Below, piece after piece: positions 1 to 8,958 of a stretch of 64,000 nt of DNA. The notes under the pieces were generated by a model. That model saw only the letters and a program-made list of their open reading frames with translations, ran no database searches and was not told the origin of the DNA. This stretch comes from an uncultured Nitrospira sp. Its GTDB lineage: Bacteria; Nitrospirota; Nitrospiria; Nitrospirales; Nitrospiraceae. The position numbers and the translations under genes were made by a program. Each line of letters starts with the position of its first letter. Position 1 is the first letter of the stretch. The stretch lies in assembly GCA_902500825.1 (NCBI GenBank), contig CABVRX010000004.1, positions 1 to 64,000 on the forward strand. The letters are read 5' to 3'.

Positions 1-38
1 AGCACTGTCCCCAGTCCACATTGCTGTGGCAACTCAAT

Positions 39-1082
39 TCATACCGTCTCCTTTGTCAGCGACGGAATCTTCGTTCCTCGTCTGCCGGTTAACTGGTCGA
101 CCACATCCATTGGATTTCCACTCGTATCATTTTCATTCCTCAGATTTTTCTCTAGATTTGTGTCTAGACTTTCCTCTAACTGTTTCAGCTTGTCTTTGCT
201 GTCGGCAATCCACTTTTCTTCTTGAACCAGGATATTGGCTCCACTACTGGCTGTGCTTAAGGCCTTTCGCTGTCTCCCCGACAATTCTTCCAGCATACCG
301 ATGAGTGGTTTGCTATCCGACGACATGGCCATGAGAAGGCGTTCGTCAGGATCGAGCTCACGTACTCCTTCCGGGCCGTAGAGAAAGTAGCTTTTCTTAA
401 TCGGACGTCCTTCTGGGCAAAGAACATTGGAAGATGTTTCATCCGAGGGCGCTGTGGATGGGGCTGCGCCACCGCCATTAAGCAACTTCACTCTATCTGT
501 AATTATTCTCTGAATCTCCTCCAAGGCAAGAGGTTGTGCTGGATCTTTCGCCAGACGGTCTTGGAGCTCACGTAATTCCCTGATCTCTTCTATCAATCCA
601 CCACGTAACTCTTTTTGACGCGCTATAGATCCTGTCTTAACCTCGAAACGACCATTCTTATATTCCACGCTACTTCCGAACGGGTCTATTTGGTCGGCGC
701 GCAGAACTCCCGAGCCAAAAGTTATCTTGTTGAAGAGAGCACTCGCTTTTCCCGTCATGCGAAACCGGTACACAGTGTCATTGACGACTTTCGTCTTCCC
801 TGACTTTCTCTCGATGAACGGCCCAAACTTGGCATAATCTTTAAGCTTCGCCGAGCCGCCGCCAGAATTGTCTTCGCCATCGCTGCGTCTCGTTGAATTA
901 CCTTCTTCATCAATTCTGCAGGAGTCCAGGACTCGGAAATAGTACGTCGTTCTAAATCTGGTGTACTGGTCTTGCTTGTCAGGGTCCATGCCGCTGTCGA
1001 TACGCAACGCTGCAGGGACATCGCCGATAGCGCATCCGGCAAGGCCGACAAACATTAGGATGAGAAAAAGATTGCTCCTCAT
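39..1082 (-). CDS. Predicted lipoprotein of unknown function
   Basis: About 347 residues with a lipoprotein signal peptide: a basic start, a hydrophobic core (LFLILMFVGLAGC) and a lipobox ending at LAGC, so the mature protein should be lipid-anchored. I prefer the ATG at 1082, which has GAGG about 5 nt upstream, over a GTG two codons earlier. The mature part is charged and probably helical in its second half (ELREL/DRLAKDP segment, then a C-terminal KLKQLEESL-type stretch), consistent with a coiled coil. No enzymatic motif is visible and I do not recognise the family. It is the last gene on the left and faces a long spacer upstream, so it probably has its own promoter. Confidence 0.75.
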   Translation of the reverse strand: MRSNLFLILMFVGLAGCAIGDVPAALRIDSGMDPDKQDQYTRFRTTYYFRVLDSCRIDEEGNSTRRSDGEDNSGGGSAKLKDYAKFGPFIERKSGKTKVVNDTVYRFRMTGKASALFNKITFGSGVLRADQIDPFGSSVEYKNGRFEVKTGSIARQKELRGGLIEEIRELRELQDRLAKDPAQPLALEEIQRIITDRVKLLNGGGAAPSTAPSDETSSNVLCPEGRPIKKSYFLYGPEGVRELDPDERLLMAMSSDSKPLIGMLEELSGRQRKALSTASSGANILVQEEKWIADSKDKLKQLEESLDTNLEKNLRNENDTSGNPMDVVDQLTGRRGTKIPSLTKETV

Positions 1083-1345
1083 AACCACCTCGCTAGCTCA
1101 GTGCATCGAGCACCACCCACCCCCACTGCAGACACCCAAGAAGGTTCGGAACCTTTCTTATACATACTCTTGTACATACGTGGTTCGGACAACTGACGCT
1201 TATCCGATCCCCTAGGCATCCACTGTGCCAATGCAGAATGAAGGCTTGAGCCCGCAGAGATCGAGGTTACGAAGGCGTTTTCGGCGTTTTTATAGAAATT
1301 ACGTATACACGGGAGGAGTAACGGGTGTAATTTCCGGCATTGCAC

Positions 1346-1384
1346 TGAATCGTTTTCGATTCACCATGAATCGAAAACGATTCA
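1346..1384. repeat. Double palindrome (nested inverted repeat)
   Basis: Two 18-bp arms are perfect reverse complements of each other around the 3-nt loop CCA (1364-1366). Each arm is also a small hairpin: TGAATCG-TTTT-CGATTCA at 1346-1363 and TGAATCG-AAAA-CGATTCA at 1367-1384. The DNA or RNA can therefore fold as one 18-bp stem or as two 7-bp stems. It lies in non-coding DNA and is not followed by a T-run, so it resembles a REP-type element or a dimeric protein-binding site more than a terminator. Confidence 0.85.
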
Positions 1385-1590
1385 CCTCTTTTGTTCCAGC
1401 ATTTGAGGTTCTGAAAAGACCGGCTCCTGCTATCCAGGATGTACGCGATTGACGGAGTGTGAACGTCATCACCAAATCTGGAGCCAGAACGGTCGGAACC
1501 ACCATTCAGAATGGATATGGGAAATTCAGGATCCTGCGAGGCGCAGGCGTGCAGGCTAGAACGATTGGGAAGTTCAATTATCGACTATGG

Positions 1591-1608
1591 CTTCTGGCGC
1601 GCCAGAAG
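1591..1608. repeat. 18-bp perfect palindrome
   Basis: CTTCTGGCG is followed immediately by its reverse complement CGCCAGAAG with no spacer. It sits about 95 bp past the panC stop codon in the same spacer as the double palindrome. It could be a dimeric regulator site or part of a degenerate mobile element. No function can be assigned from the sequence. Confidence 0.7.
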
Positions 1609-1701
1609 GCGACGATCTCGGCCTTCAATATGTTGAATTGCTCAATACGGCCTGTTGGAGAAAGGGAACCTGTGCACACGAGACCTAACAGACAACCTCG
1701 C

Positions 1702-2568
1702 TCAAAACTTACGCCGTGCCTGTTTGGCGACGACCAGAATATTATCAATGAGCCGAGTTGGCCCTATACGCACTGCTCCAAGCAACACCACCTTCCCCGT
1801 AACGGTTGGGAGTGGTTCGAGAGTTGTCGGATCGCAGACCGCCAGATAGTCGATTGTGATGGCCGGTTCTTTCTTGACGACCTGAGCCATCGCTGACCGT
1901 ACAGCCTCTCCGTCTACAACACCGTTTCGAATAGCCTCGGCTCCTGTTTGCAGGCTCTTGTACAAGGTGGTGGCACGAACTCGGTCATCAGGCGACAGGT
2001 AGATATTGCGTGAACTCATCGCCAGGCCGTCCGCTTCACGTACGGTAGGACAGACAACAATCTCCACACCCAGGTTCAGATCCTGCACCAGCCGTCGGAC
2101 CACTACGGACTGCTGAAAATCCTTCTGTCCAAAGAGAGCAAGGTGGGGTCGGACCATTCCAAAGAGCTTCGTCACGACAGTCGCAACGCCGGAAAAGTGA
2201 TGAGGACGCGCCTCCCCTTCCCACCGACGAGCAATTGTCGGAAGCGTCACCATGGTTTGAAACCCGTTCGGGTACATCGCCTCTACGGTCGGCTCAAAAC
2301 AGACATCGACCCCTTCTTTTCGGCATAGCGCCCGATCCTGCCGGATAGGACGTGGGTACTTGGCCAGATCTTCCCGAGGACCGAACTGCGTGGGATTCAC
2401 GAAGATACTGACGACCAGCGCAGCGCAGCGCAACCGCGCCGCCCGTATCAGCGCCCGATGGCCCTCATGGAGCGCCCCCATTGTCGGGACGAAGCCAATC
2501 CTTACGCCTTCGCGCATAAGGTTCTCGCTCCAAGCTGTCATAGCTGCGGGTGAGCGAATGATCTTCAT
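1702..2568 (-). CDS. panC: Pantothenate synthetase (PanC)
   Basis: ATP-dependent condensation of pantoate and beta-alanine to pantothenate, the last step of vitamin B5 synthesis in the cytoplasm. The 288-residue length is normal for the family. Visible motifs are the nucleotide-binding PTMGALHEGH (about residues 28-37, the HIGH-like signature), FVNPTQF (about 57-63), GQKDFQQ in the middle and READGLAMSSRN (KMSKS-like loop). I place the start at the ATG at 2568, because it overlaps the folK stop as ATGA and begins with the typical MKIIRSP; a GTG seven codons upstream is possible. The overlap suggests translational coupling with folK. Confidence 0.95.
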   Translation of the reverse strand: MKIIRSPAAMTAWSENLMREGVRIGFVPTMGALHEGHRALIRAARLRCAALVVSIFVNPTQFGPREDLAKYPRPIRQDRALCRKEGVDVCFEPTVEAMYPNGFQTMVTLPTIARRWEGEARPHHFSGVATVVTKLFGMVRPHLALFGQKDFQQSVVVRRLVQDLNLGVEIVVCPTVREADGLAMSSRNIYLSPDDRVRATTLYKSLQTGAEAIRNGVVDGEAVRSAMAQVVKKEPAITIDYLAVCDPTTLEPLPTVTGKVVLLGAVRIGPTRLIDNILVVAKQARRKF

Positions 2569-3116
2569 GAGCCGGACGGCGAGCTGCACGCAGGACGAGA
2601 ACCATATTTTGAAGAAGGCTGGGGGAAGAGGAATCGAACTTGAGACGGGTCCTTGGCTTCCGTCAATAACTGGGCCACTGATTGTTTGAGCGTTGGATGG
2701 ACCCAGAGCGGATCCAGCTCATTCATCGGCATGAGGACAAATCGTCGCTGATGAAGACGCGGGTGCGGAATGGTCAACCCCGGTTCTTTGATGACTTGCT
2801 CGCCATAAAAGAGGATGTCCAGATCCATCGTGCGAGGACCGGAGCGGTTGTCATCATCCCGCCCGAGAGAACGTTCGATTTCCTGGAGGGTCGTGAAGAG
2901 ACTGCGTGGCGAGATATCCGTTTCAAGCTGCACCACCCCATTGAGAAACCAGCCATCCCCAGGATCGGTCCGGTCACGGACCGGTTCTGTTTCATACAGC
3001 AGTGAGACTCCTTTGAGCAGCGAATGCGGGAGGAGGCTGAGCAACGTCACCGCCCGATCGCAATAATCGACCCGATCACCGACGTTCGACCCGAATCCGA
3101 TAAAGACCGTTTCCAT
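2565..3116 (-). CDS. folK: HPPK, folate biosynthesis pyrophosphokinase (FolK)
   Basis: 2-amino-4-hydroxy-6-hydroxymethyldihydropteridine pyrophosphokinase, which transfers pyrophosphate from ATP to the pterin in tetrahydrofolate synthesis. It is 183 residues. The N-terminus FIGFGSNVGDR, the substrate-contacting YETEPV region, the signature GPRTMDLDILFYG and IPHPRLHQRRFVL are all intact. The C-terminus (SSKYGSRPACSSPSGS) extends beyond the usual end and may reflect run-on into the panC overlap. It is cotranscribed with panC downstream and probably follows dapL, with a 29-bp gap. Confidence 0.95.
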   Translation of the reverse strand: METVFIGFGSNVGDRVDYCDRAVTLLSLLPHSLLKGVSLLYETEPVRDRTDPGDGWFLNGVVQLETDISPRSLFTTLQEIERSLGRDDDNRSGPRTMDLDILFYGEQVIKEPGLTIPHPRLHQRRFVLMPMNELDPLWVHPTLKQSVAQLLTEAKDPSQVRFLFPQPSSKYGSRPACSSPSGS

Positions 3117-3145
3117 AGGTATTTGGGCGTGAAGGGTGGGGGTTA

Positions 3146-4321
3146 TTAGAATCCTGCCTTCTTGATCCGTTCAACGGCTTCCGCCAACCGTTCTTTGGAA
3201 GTACAGAGCGTCATACGGATGTACCCCTCTCCCGGCGCGCCGAACCCATTACCGGGAGTCGTCACAATGCCGGTCTTCTCCAAAAGGTGCGCGGTAAACG
3301 ACGCCGACGTATAGCCCTTCGGCACCGTCACCCACACGTAGAATGCGGCTGGAGGAGGATCGACTTCTAAGCCAAGTTTCTTGAGGCCGGGAATAAGGGT
3401 GTCACGACGATCCTGGTAGGTCTTTCGCAAGTTGTCGGTTACCGAATCGTCCAGGCCTAGGGCGGTAATGCCCGCCTCTTGTACGGCCTCAAAACAGCCG
3501 GAGTCCAAGTTGCTTTTGACCTTTCCAAGACCGGCCAGAACGTCCTTGTTGCCGACGGCAAAGCCGAGGCGCCAGCCGGTCATGTTGTAGGTCTTCGAGA
3601 GCGAATGGAACTCAATTCCGACGTCCTTTGCGCCCGCGACTTCCATGAAACTCGCCGGGCGACGCCCATCATAATACACCTCCGAATAGGCGGCATCGTG
3701 ACACACGATCACCTGATTCTCCTGCGCAAATTCCACCACCCGCTTGAAATAGTCCTTCGTCATGATCACCGAGGTGGGATTGTTCGGAGAATTGAGCCAC
3801 ATCAGCTTGGCCTTCTTGGCCACCTCTTTCGGGACGGCGCTGAGGTCAGGCAAGAACCCGTTGGTTTTCGTCAGCGGCATGATGTGCGATGTGCCGCCCG
3901 AAAAACTGGTACCGACGGGATACACGGGATAGCCGGGGCTCGGAACCAAAACGATATCCCCAGGATCGACAAAGGCAAGATGAATATGTCCAATGCCCTC
4001 CTTCGAACCGATCAGCGTGAGGACCTCGTTCGTCGGGTCAAGCAACACATTGAATCGGCGTTTGTACCAACCAGCCACGGCTTTTCTGAAAGACAACATG
4101 CCTTCATAGGAGGGATATTGGTGATGCCTCGGGTCCTTGGCTGCGTTCGCTAGACTCTCGATAATGGGCATCGGCGTCGGCAAATCTGGGTCGCCGATGC
4201 CAAGGTTAATAATGTCCACTCCACGCGCGATGGCCTCTTGCTTCATTTTGTCGATCGCGGCAAAGAGGTAGGGCGGTAATGTCTTGATACGAGTTGCCAC
4301 TTCAATCGGAAAACCGGACAT
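3146..4321 (-). CDS. dapL: LL-diaminopimelate aminotransferase (DapL)
   Basis: PLP-dependent class I/II aminotransferase of 391 residues. It converts tetrahydrodipicolinate directly to LL-diaminopimelate, bypassing the succinylase or acetylase branch of lysine and peptidoglycan-precursor synthesis. Seen: INLGIGDPDLPTP near the N-terminus, the WLNSPNNPTS loop, the HDAAYSE segment and the PLP-lysine motif SLSKTYNMTGWRLGF. LL-DAP aminotransferases share these motifs closely with other class I/II transaminases, so alanine or aspartate aminotransferase is the alternative. The overall reading (MSGFPIEVATRIKTLPPYLF start) fits DapL best. An AAAGGAG ribosome site precedes the ATG. Confidence 0.88.
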   Translation of the reverse strand: MSGFPIEVATRIKTLPPYLFAAIDKMKQEAIARGVDIINLGIGDPDLPTPMPIIESLANAAKDPRHHQYPSYEGMLSFRKAVAGWYKRRFNVLLDPTNEVLTLIGSKEGIGHIHLAFVDPGDIVLVPSPGYPVYPVGTSFSGGTSHIMPLTKTNGFLPDLSAVPKEVAKKAKLMWLNSPNNPTSVIMTKDYFKRVVEFAQENQVIVCHDAAYSEVYYDGRRPASFMEVAGAKDVGIEFHSLSKTYNMTGWRLGFAVGNKDVLAGLGKVKSNLDSGCFEAVQEAGITALGLDDSVTDNLRKTYQDRRDTLIPGLKKLGLEVDPPPAAFYVWVTVPKGYTSASFTAHLLEKTGIVTTPGNGFGAPGEGYIRMTLCTSKERLAEAVERIKKAGF

Positions 4322-4450
4322 TCCTTTGGCTCCTTTCGAGATAAGTTCACATATTGGAACGCTACACGGTTAGGAAGCGCAGAGAGAGACTTTCCATTTT
4401 TTCCACTTTCACGCTGGAAGCGATAGGGTACTTCAGCACAGCGTCGGCAA

Positions 4451-5143
4451 TCAACGTGCAGAAGTAAGAAGATGGCCGATCAGCCGGTCGGCCATGAGAT
4501 GGAGCTGCGGGAGCTGTGACAAAGCGGCTGACTTGATCTGCGGTGCTGTAAGGCGAGCTTTGATCAAGTCCGGCACACATTCTCGGCAAAGCGAGTCGAT
4601 TCCACCTTCCTCCATCTCCAAATGAAAGAGTAGACCATAGGCACGATCGCCATACCGAAACGCCTGTAGTGGCGCAACGTCGGAGCCGGCCAACGGCACG
4701 CAGTTCTTCGGCAAGTCAAAGACTTCCCCATGCCATTCAAAGACGGGGAAGGAGTCGGGGGCGGCCCCAAACACAGGGTCTTGTTTTCCTGCCTCAGTGA
4801 GACGAACAGGAGTCATGCCGATTTCCAATGCCTGGCCTGATCGGACAGTGCCGCCGAGCGCCTTGGCCATAAATTGGCTCCCCAAACACACCCCGATCAT
4901 CGGTGTACCGGCGAGCAGTGCAGATCGAATGAAGGCGGTCTCCTCGGCAATCCACTTGTTGGAATCGTTCACTGACATCGGTCCGCCCATCACGATCAAC
5001 AAGTCCCCACCATCATGAGGTAGGCCTTCTTTCGGGACAAGTGAATATTCGAGCCCCACACCTCGCCTAGCGAGGGCCTTTGCAAAAGCACCCGGACCTT
5101 CGAAGGAAACGTGTTGGAGACAAACAACGCGCATTGATCCCAT
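4451..5143 (-). CDS. Class I glutamine amidotransferase-like protein
   Basis: A 230-residue stand-alone class I (triad) amidotransferase domain of the GMP-synthase-like group. The nucleophile elbow is GVCLGSQ with its Cys near residue 105, preceded by LLIVMGGPMSV. The oxyanion/active-site His-Glu is represented by LLFHLEME in the last third. Stand-alone members act as gamma-glutamyl hydrolases or donate ammonia to a partner; no synthetase partner is adjacent. A second in-frame ATG three codons in is an alternative start. The substrate is unknown. Confidence 0.8.
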   Translation of the reverse strand: MGSMRVVCLQHVSFEGPGAFAKALARRGVGLEYSLVPKEGLPHDGGDLLIVMGGPMSVNDSNKWIAEETAFIRSALLAGTPMIGVCLGSQFMAKALGGTVRSGQALEIGMTPVRLTEAGKQDPVFGAAPDSFPVFEWHGEVFDLPKNCVPLAGSDVAPLQAFRYGDRAYGLLFHLEMEEGGIDSLCRECVPDLIKARLTAPQIKSAALSQLPQLHLMADRLIGHLLTSAR

Positions 5144-5410
5144 TGCGGAGAGACTTGGGTTCTTATATACCGAATGGCGCGATGAATAAAGAGTGGAGTC
5201 CCCCTATTCAAGACGAGCCCACATGACAAGCAGCGGTCGACGTCATTGTGACGGACGATCATTGCAAGATATTGTAAATACGATGGAATAACTGTGGCGG
5301 TTCTGAATATGGCAAAGGGCCTGCGTGCCTCAATGGTCCGCAGAACGGCTGTTGCAACTCCTGGGCGGCTTCCCTTTTCTGTTCGCTCTCCCTTAAAGTA
5401 GGCGACCCGT

Positions 5411-6367
5411 ATGTTTACACCTGATATGACGCAGTCGCTGATTCGTGGGATTGATCGCGTCCTGATCCAGACGCAGGACGTGGAGCGTGTCTTTGGGCGA
5501 TTTCGTCACGAGTTCGGCCTGCCGGTCGTCTGGCCGATCACCGACTGTGGCCTACTCACGTCGGGTGGGCTGTACGCGGGCAACATGACTATCGAGATCG
5601 GCCGGTTCGCAGGATTTGGGCTTCCTGGGACCTGTTTTTACGGGCTCGGCCTAGCACCATGGCAACCGACATGGGAGACGGTAAAGGGATTAGCATCTCG
5701 GAAAGTGCCGCACGCGCCCCCTGTGACTTTGCATTACGAAGACTCGATTGCGACCAGGTCTACGTTCACCTTCTTGCGCGATCTCCTCGACGGTGAGCCA
5801 CACACACCGTTTTGGCTTGGTCAGCGTTTGGGTGGAGATACACGGATAGGTCGAGCCCTATCGACCCTCAGCACCTGGATGGTCGGCACAGATGTCGGCT
5901 CCATGACGTTTTCGAAATTGCTGGGCAGCTCCGTGGTCTTCCTCTGCGAGAACCACATCGGTCGTCGTCAAGAACGGCTCGCGGAATTGAGGGCCAGCTG
6001 GCAGAGGACGCAACAAAGCCGGCCCTTTGGCATCACTGGGATTGCAGCGGTCGATGTTGAGGTTGCTATCAACACAGCCGGTTGGGGGAGACTCTTGGAT
6101 CGGCCTGACTTGGACACAAATTCGATTCATTCGTTCAGCATGGGACCACGGCTCCGTTTTCATCCCGGTGGGGGAAACCGATTGCTCGGCATCGAGTTTT
6201 CGTGTGCCGACCTCGAATCGACCACTCAGAAACTTATTGAAAAACGATCGCTCGCTCCGACAGAGGACAGGAGGATCACCCTCCCCCCAGGTCGAATGGA
6301 CGGGTTGACCATCGGATTCAGCCAGTCTCCAACTAAGAGAGTGAATTCAGACCCGAGCCTTCCCTAG
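5411..6367 (+). CDS. VOC/glyoxalase-like protein, function unknown
   Basis: A 318-residue soluble protein. The N-terminus (IDRVLIQTQDVERVFGRFR followed by EFGLPVVWP) looks like the first beta-alpha unit of the vicinal-oxygen-chelate fold. A similar pattern recurs near the C-terminus (GNRLLGIEFSCADLESTTQ), suggesting a paired-module VOC protein. Metal ligands are not obvious, so catalytic activity is uncertain. The gene stands alone, with a 267-bp spacer upstream that contains no clear promoter. The family assignment rests on pattern only. Confidence 0.6.
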   Translation: MFTPDMTQSLIRGIDRVLIQTQDVERVFGRFRHEFGLPVVWPITDCGLLTSGGLYAGNMTIEIGRFAGFGLPGTCFYGLGLAPWQPTWETVKGLASRKVPHAPPVTLHYEDSIATRSTFTFLRDLLDGEPHTPFWLGQRLGGDTRIGRALSTLSTWMVGTDVGSMTFSKLLGSSVVFLCENHIGRRQERLAELRASWQRTQQSRPFGITGIAAVDVEVAINTAGWGRLLDRPDLDTNSIHSFSMGPRLRFHPGGGNRLLGIEFSCADLESTTQKLIEKRSLAPTEDRRITLPPGRMDGLTIGFSQSPTKRVNSDPSLP

Positions 6368-6557
6368 TATCAGCACCGGCAGCTACAGCTATTCGATCGA
6401 ACTCGCTGCCAAGGTTGCCGTTGTTCGCGATGCTATGGCAGCGCTCTCCATGATCAGAGAAGTGATCTGTTGTTGCTACTCCCCAAGCGACCTGGCACTG
6501 TATCAACGGCTGCTCGTCGAAATCCGCTGATCTATTCGCTTGCTTGTCCATTGAGGG

Positions 6558-7094
6558 ATGACTACCTACGTCTCTTCGAGAACGTTCCGTCTCGCCCCGA
6601 TGTCACCGATCATCCTCGTTGTCACGCTCGTGCTTCTGGCCTTACCCGTCGGCTTTTTGGTTGCGGCCATGGCGGGAGCACGGTTCCATGTCGTTCCATG
6701 TTTTATGGTGACCGCCTTCTATACATGGATATGGCTGCGGTTTCGACCAAGCCGCTTCGTCGTGCACGAGCGATCTCTCGATGTGATCTGGCCTCTGAAA
6801 CGTCGAGAGATCGCTCGTGACAGTATCTCCGGTGTTCGGCTTCTCGATCGAGAAGAATTGAAACAGGAAATCGGCTGGGGCATGAGGATAGGCGCCGGCG
6901 GATTGGGCGGGGGATTCGGTCTACTGTGGACGAAGCGGCATGGCTTCGTACGGATGTATGTTTCGCGCGCCGATGGGTTCATCTGGATCGACCGGAAGAA
7001 CAGCCAACCGTGGCTTATCACGCCGGAACAACCGGAGGCGTTTGTGCGCGCTTTATCCTCATCGCCCGGCATCCCTCATTCTTTTCAGGACTGA
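6558..7094 (+). CDS. Membrane protein with PH-like (bPH) domain
   Basis: A 178-residue protein with two hydrophobic segments near the N-terminus (about 17-40 and 43-58). A soluble domain follows, beginning RFVVHERSLDVIWPLKRREIA. Two short membrane helices followed by a beta-rich YdbT/bPH-type domain is a common architecture for small bacterial envelope proteins of unknown role. A glycine-rich segment (GAGGLGGGFG) lies in the middle. A GAGGG directly abuts the ATG, which is unusually close. It precedes another unknown gene by 33 bp and may be cotranscribed with it. Confidence 0.6.
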   Translation: MTTYVSSRTFRLAPMSPIILVVTLVLLALPVGFLVAAMAGARFHVVPCFMVTAFYTWIWLRFRPSRFVVHERSLDVIWPLKRREIARDSISGVRLLDREELKQEIGWGMRIGAGGLGGGFGLLWTKRHGFVRMYVSRADGFIWIDRKNSQPWLITPEQPEAFVRALSSSPGIPHSFQD

Positions 7095-7127
7095 CACGAC
7101 GTCCCCCCCTGCGCTAGAATTGGTGTC

Positions 7128-7955
7128 GTGAAACACTCCCTCAAGAACACGGATGATCTTCGGTGGCTGATCGAACATACGGGCGGTTTCCGCTCGGGCT
7201 ACGTGACCGACGTACAGATGTCCAAACGCCGACTCTTCGACGAAGGTTCCGGACGAGAGGTGCCCGCCGGTACTTCCGTCTCTGTCACCATCCGGTATGA
7301 GACTCGCGGGATGGTGCGAGTAGCCAAACTCACCATGACCGGCGTAACGGATTTTTCCATCTTCGAGCAGGATGGCGCCGATTGCTCCGCCCTTAGTGTC
7401 GTTCAAGCGGAATTCAGCGCAGGAAAACTTCGCTTCTGGTTTGATCCCCAAGGAGAGCTCTACGTGGTGTGCGATGAGGCCTATTTGGATGAAATCGCCG
7501 CGCCGTTCATGACGGCCGACCGGGCGGCCGAATTTGCTCGATGGACATTCCAAGCTCGAACAGCCGAAGGCCCCACGGTGGAGTGGCTGTTACATGAATT
7601 GGATCGAGCCGAGCTGCCCTGTGCTTGGCGTGAAGCAACGCGTGCCGTCGCAATTCATCCGGCGGTGCAGTGGGAAGGCGATCTGATTCCGATAGGCGAC
7701 TCCATGGCCGAGGGGAAAAATGTGGTTCACATCATGGCCTATGGTCCGCTGGAAGGGCAGGGTTTCGGTTTGATGCTGCGGGTCTTTGGGATCCAGAATC
7801 GGCGGATGAGCCGAATCCTCGAGGTCCTGACCGATCAGATCACTCAACATTTTGCGGGTGACTGCCTCATCGGCACGACGATCATTCCTGGCCGGGAATG
7901 GGAGGGTTGGTTGATGCGGGAGCACTATGCGCGACACGACCGAGGCGGGAGATGA
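7128..7955 (+). CDS. Conserved-looking hypothetical protein
   Basis: A 275-residue soluble protein with a GTG start. There is no signal peptide or membrane segment. The sequence is mixed alpha/beta: a beta-rich first half (SVTIRYETRGMVRVAKLTMTG) and a helix-containing second half ending WLMREHYARHD. I recognise no family or active-site motif. It lies 33 bp behind the bPH-like membrane gene on the same strand, and its 3' end converges with the methyltransferase gene with only 12 bp between them. Confidence 0.55.
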   Translation: MKHSLKNTDDLRWLIEHTGGFRSGYVTDVQMSKRRLFDEGSGREVPAGTSVSVTIRYETRGMVRVAKLTMTGVTDFSIFEQDGADCSALSVVQAEFSAGKLRFWFDPQGELYVVCDEAYLDEIAAPFMTADRAAEFARWTFQARTAEGPTVEWLLHELDRAELPCAWREATRAVAIHPAVQWEGDLIPIGDSMAEGKNVVHIMAYGPLEGQGFGLMLRVFGIQNRRMSRILEVLTDQITQHFAGDCLIGTTIIPGREWEGWLMREHYARHDRGGR

Positions 7956-7967
7956 GAGGGAAGCCGA

Positions 7968-8705
7968 TCAGTGCGCGTGCTCGGGGGAATAGCGCCCGTT
8001 GCCGTTCCCGTTTGCAAAGCCGGCGGTGCCGTTGCCGTTTACATACCCAGTGACCGGATGAGCCACGGCATTTCCGTTGGTCTGGTTGTCCTTACTGTTG
8101 ACACATTCCACCAACGCCCACAACCGTAACGGGTTGACCCGCTGTTTTCTGGCAATCTGCAGGGATGTTCCCTCCAAAACGGTATTCAGCGACAGGTCGG
8201 TTCGCCAGCCAAGGTGTTTGGTCAGCGGAGAAATCACCTTTTCGACGGCGGCAATAACCTTGTTGCCGTTGCTGAAATGATTGAGCATGATGATGCGACC
8301 GCCTGGGCGGCAAACTCGAATCATCTCATTGACGACTTTGCGATAGTCGGGAACCGCCGTCACGACATAGGCGGCAACCACCGTATCGAAGCTGTCATCC
8401 GTAAACTCCATGGCGCCTGCATCCATGCGATGGAGCTGGACGTGATCGAGGCTGTGGGCTTCAGTCTTTTCCTTAGCTTTTGCCAGCATACCTTCGGACA
8501 GATCAATCCCGACAATCCGGCAATGTCGCGGATACATCGGAAGGGCGAGACCCGTTCCCACTCCCACCTCAAGAATCCGTTCGTCAGGCTGCACATTCAG
8601 ATTCCGGATGGCCGATTCACGTCCTTCATGAAAGACTTTCCCAAAAACCTTATCGTAGAACCCCGCGTAAGAGGTGTACACACGCTCAATCTTATTGGGA
8701 TCCAT
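7968..8705 (-). CDS. Class I SAM methyltransferase, PmtA-like
   Basis: A 245-residue class I methyltransferase. SAM-binding motif I is ILEVGVGTGLALPMY and the acidic loop is IVGIDLSEGML; motif IV/post-I regions DTVVAAYVVTAVPD and RVCRPGGRIIMLNH follow. The closest pattern I know is the Rhodobacter-type phosphatidylethanolamine N-methyltransferase PmtA, which makes mono-, di- and trimethylated PE, but ubiquinone/menaquinone-type methyltransferases share these motifs. The start is the ATG at 8705 with GGAGGAG directly upstream. The last 35 residues are an odd low-complexity tail rich in Asn-Gly repeats ending in EHAH, absent from the enzyme core. Confidence 0.75.
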   Translation of the reverse strand: MDPNKIERVYTSYAGFYDKVFGKVFHEGRESAIRNLNVQPDERILEVGVGTGLALPMYPRHCRIVGIDLSEGMLAKAKEKTEAHSLDHVQLHRMDAGAMEFTDDSFDTVVAAYVVTAVPDYRKVVNEMIRVCRPGGRIIMLNHFSNGNKVIAAVEKVISPLTKHLGWRTDLSLNTVLEGTSLQIARKQRVNPLRLWALVECVNSKDNQTNGNAVAHPVTGYVNGNGTAGFANGNGNGRYSPEHAH

Positions 8706-8958
8706 GCTCTCCTCCAAACCTCAACACAATCCAGCCTCTGCGTTCACTTTCATCAGAGGCGCCAGACCGCCATGGCAACGCGGGGAAAAATTGAGGCGGG
8801 AAATTCACGTGGTGCAAGGCCCGCCCAGAACGTAGACCGGCGTACTGTAGCCAATCTCGTCTTCATGAGTCAACAGATTCTTGGAGGGTCTGAAACAGAA
8901 ATACCTGCCTAACGTCGCACGAGCAGGTCCGTGATTTCATGTCTTGTCTTCTTGATTC

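Larger units (their letters stand above)
1083..1701. other. Gene-poor spacer with several palindromes
   Basis: No convincing coding region lies between the lipoprotein start and the panC stop. The stretch is unusually rich in dyad symmetry: AAGGTTC-g-GAACCTT near 1140, the paired hairpins at 1346-1384 and an 18-bp perfect palindrome at 1591-1608. The promoter of the lipoprotein gene should lie in its left part. Short open frames here have no recognisable products. Confidence 0.6.

Noticed and set aside
3479-4153. 224-codon open frame antisense to dapL
   Set aside because: It mirrors the dapL codon pattern, has His/Arg-rich composition and no ribosome site or family match.
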